From NCBI GenBank assembly GCA_029259835.1, contig JAJDEL010000925.1, positions 1 to 7,637 on the forward strand: a stretch of 7,637 nucleotides of DNA. Reading direction: 5' to 3'. Every line of letters starts with the position of its first letter. Positions within the stretch are counted from its first letter, which is position 1. This DNA comes from Planctomicrobium sp. (GTDB taxonomy: Bacteria; Planctomycetota; Planctomycetia; Planctomycetales; Planctomycetaceae). The notes under the pieces were generated by a model. It had not been told where the DNA came from, did no database searches, and saw nothing but the letters and a program-made list of their open reading frames with translations. Both the position numbers and the translations under genes were made by a program. This document shows positions 6,696 to 7,637 of the stretch, one piece after another.

Positions 6696-7112
6696 CTAGC
6701 AAATTAAAGAGTCATGTAGCGTGCGCAGAAACCGCCCATGATTGCCTCTGAAAGACTGGTTGCCAACTTGATGGGCCAGTCTTTCGCCCGAGAGATTTTC
6801 AACAGTATTGACGCTTTCGACAGCGAATTCAAAGATCCGCGAGTGTTCATTAAGTTCGCAGGTCTTTTCTAGGACGGCACCGCCACAAATGCCCTGGCAG
6901 GTCGATTGATTCGGGCAACGGTCAGGAAGATCGTCATTCTCGTCCGGCAATTCTGAATCGCCACCAATTTTTTGCGGGCAATGTTCACAGCATTTCACCT
7001 CGCGGCTCTCGTTTAAACGGCAATCTGCATCATGACACACTCCCACACCACACCCCATTGGGCATGCGAGTACAGCAAACATCAGAATTATTGCGTTTAA
7101 CCGAGTGAACAT
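6696..7112 (-). CDS. Small exported Cys-rich protein, function unknown
   Basis: This is a 138-residue protein from the ATG at 7112; an in-frame TTG at 7130 would place the GGAG element inside the gene. Residues 1-16 form a signal-like start (MFTRLNAIILMFAVLA). Cys17 or Cys21 could be a lipidation site (VLAC or PMGC), though neither is an ideal lipobox. The mature part has 12 cysteines, mostly in two clusters: 17, 21, 26, 31, 41, 42 and 45 (including CCEHC), then 66, 72, 76 and 85 (including TCQGICGG), plus a C-terminal Cys138. A short acidic stretch (52-64) separates the clusters. The spacing suggests metal binding or several disulfides in the periplasm (inference). The C-terminal third is polar and unremarkable. 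I do not recognise a named family. It follows the outer-membrane channel gene by 76 bases and may belong to the same transcript, which would link it to metal efflux. Confidence 0.75.
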   Translation of the reverse strand: MFTRLNAIILMFAVLACPMGCGVGVCHDADCRLNESREVKCCEHCPQKIGGDSELPDENDDLPDRCPNQSTCQGICGGAVLEKTCELNEHSRIFEFAVESVNTVENLSGERLAHQVGNQSFRGNHGRFLRTLHDSLIC

Positions 7113-7122
7113 GAAATTTATT

Positions 7123-7126
7123 CTCC
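7123..7126 (-). promoter_or_regulatory. Shine-Dalgarno of the Cys-rich gene
   Basis: GGAG on the minus strand lies ten bases before the ATG at 7112. The spacing is slightly long, but it is the best site here and favours 7112 over the upstream TTG at 7130. Confidence 0.45.
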
Positions 7127-7188
7127 ACAATTCACCTTACATCACGATTGGTGAGCGAACAAGGTCGAAATCCATTTTGCCCTGTGGA

Positions 7189-7637
7189 TTAACGTGTGGA
7201 GAGGCTTCCATCGAGGAGTCGACCTTCGATTTTTGCAGCAGATGTCCGAAGTTCTTGCAGTGAATTAATGTAAGCAAGTTTCGCTTGCACATAAGTCTGC
7301 TGAGCGGTCAACAGCGTCAGATACTCGATCTGCCCATTTTCATATCCCTTGGTCACAAGTGTGAGTGAGCGTTCCGCTCGTGGGACAATCCTCTCTCGAT
7401 ACCTATCCGCTTGCTGCATAGCGTTTGCATACCGTCGATAAGCCACGGCCAGACGATCCTGCAAATCGAGTTCGATCCGTTTAATCTCTTTGCAAGCAGC
7501 GATCCACTCTGCTTCCGATGCTCGAATGTTTCCTTGATTCTTATTGAAGAATGGAATGGGAATACCAACCTGTACGTTCGCGACATCGCTGTCGGTCGGA
7601 TTGATGTGACGCACGCTGACTGAAAGGTCAATATTGG
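7189..7637 (-). CDS. Outer-membrane efflux protein, TolC/CzcC type (C-terminal part)
   Basis: The frame is open to the window edge, so the gene is truncated here and its start lies beyond base 7637. About 148 codons are visible, the C-terminal third of a protein that is normally 400-450 residues. The visible part begins with an outer-membrane beta segment followed by GIPIPFFNKNQGNI, the hallmark just before the second helical half of CzcC/CusC/TolC-like channels. Long helices follow, with AYRRYANAMQQADRYRERI and then GYENGQIEYLTLLTAQQTY, the repeat motif of the outer membrane efflux family. It would form the trimeric barrel and tunnel that receives substrate from the adaptor encoded at 3134-4753. 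It is closer in style to the heavy-metal CzcC group than to E. coli TolC (judged from the FFNKNQGNI segment). The Cys-rich gene follows 76 bases downstream. An RND pump gene could lie outside the window instead. Confidence 0.88.
   Translation of the reverse strand, partial: NIDLSVSVRHINPTDSDVANVQVGIPIPFFNKNQGNIRASEAEWIAACKEIKRIELDLQDRLAVAYRRYANAMQQADRYRERIVPRAERSLTLVTKGYENGQIEYLTLLTAQQTYVQAKLAYINSLQELRTSAAKIEGRLLDGSLSTR

Noticed and set aside
1..7637. CRISPR array, tRNA, rRNA, riboswitch or insertion sequence ends
   Set aside because: I saw no regularly spaced repeats, no tRNA or rRNA segments, no known riboswitch core and no paired terminal inverted repeats with target duplications by reading both strands.

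Overview
The window is a bacterial segment of moderate GC content. It is dominated by a minus-strand gene train for a cell-envelope export system, with one plus-strand serine recombinase at the left. The organism is most likely a Planctomycetota member. This is an inference from the style of the genes: separate FtsX-type permeases named by no standard symbol, a His-rich lipoprotein with a Cys/PWDYCC segment, and a small Cys-rich exported protein beside a CzcC/TolC-type channel. A Gram-negative-type double membrane is required by the outer-membrane channel and the periplasmic adaptor. No rRNA, tRNA or phylogenetic marker is present, so the assignment stays tentative.

Layout, left to right: 1-275 has no convincing gene and carries an imperfect inverted repeat resembling a recombinase binding site. 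276-890 (+) is a complete serine recombinase of the resolvase/invertase family with all key catalytic residues. 891-1257 is a gene-free stretch with nested inverted repeats and a possible bidirectional terminator between convergent units. The rest is transcribed right to left (minus strand). In transcription order it holds: a TolC/CzcC-type outer-membrane efflux protein (7637-7189, 5' end outside the window); a 138-residue exported Cys-rich protein (7112-6696); FtsX-like permease 1 (6562-5399); a His-rich/Cys-containing lipoprotein (5337-4750); a membrane-anchored HlyD/MacA-type adaptor (4753-3134); an ABC ATPase of the MacB/LolD type (3134-2409); and FtsX-like permease 2 (2400-1258). The last four genes are tightly coupled: a 4-base ATGA overlap, a 1-base TAATG overlap, then an 8-base gap in which the Shine-Dalgarno overlaps the preceding stop.

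Taken together, these genes can build a tripartite, ATP-driven exporter. One ATPase would serve two different four-helix FtsX permeases (the LolCDE-like stoichiometry), a coiled-coil adaptor would cross the periplasm (MacA-like), and a CzcC/TolC-type channel would sit in the outer membrane. The two small exported proteins carry potential metal ligands: an HHDHDHD run plus a Cys cluster in one, and 12 Cys in the other. Together with the CzcC-like channel, this makes a metal-linked role the leading but unproven idea. The substrate cannot be read from the sequence.
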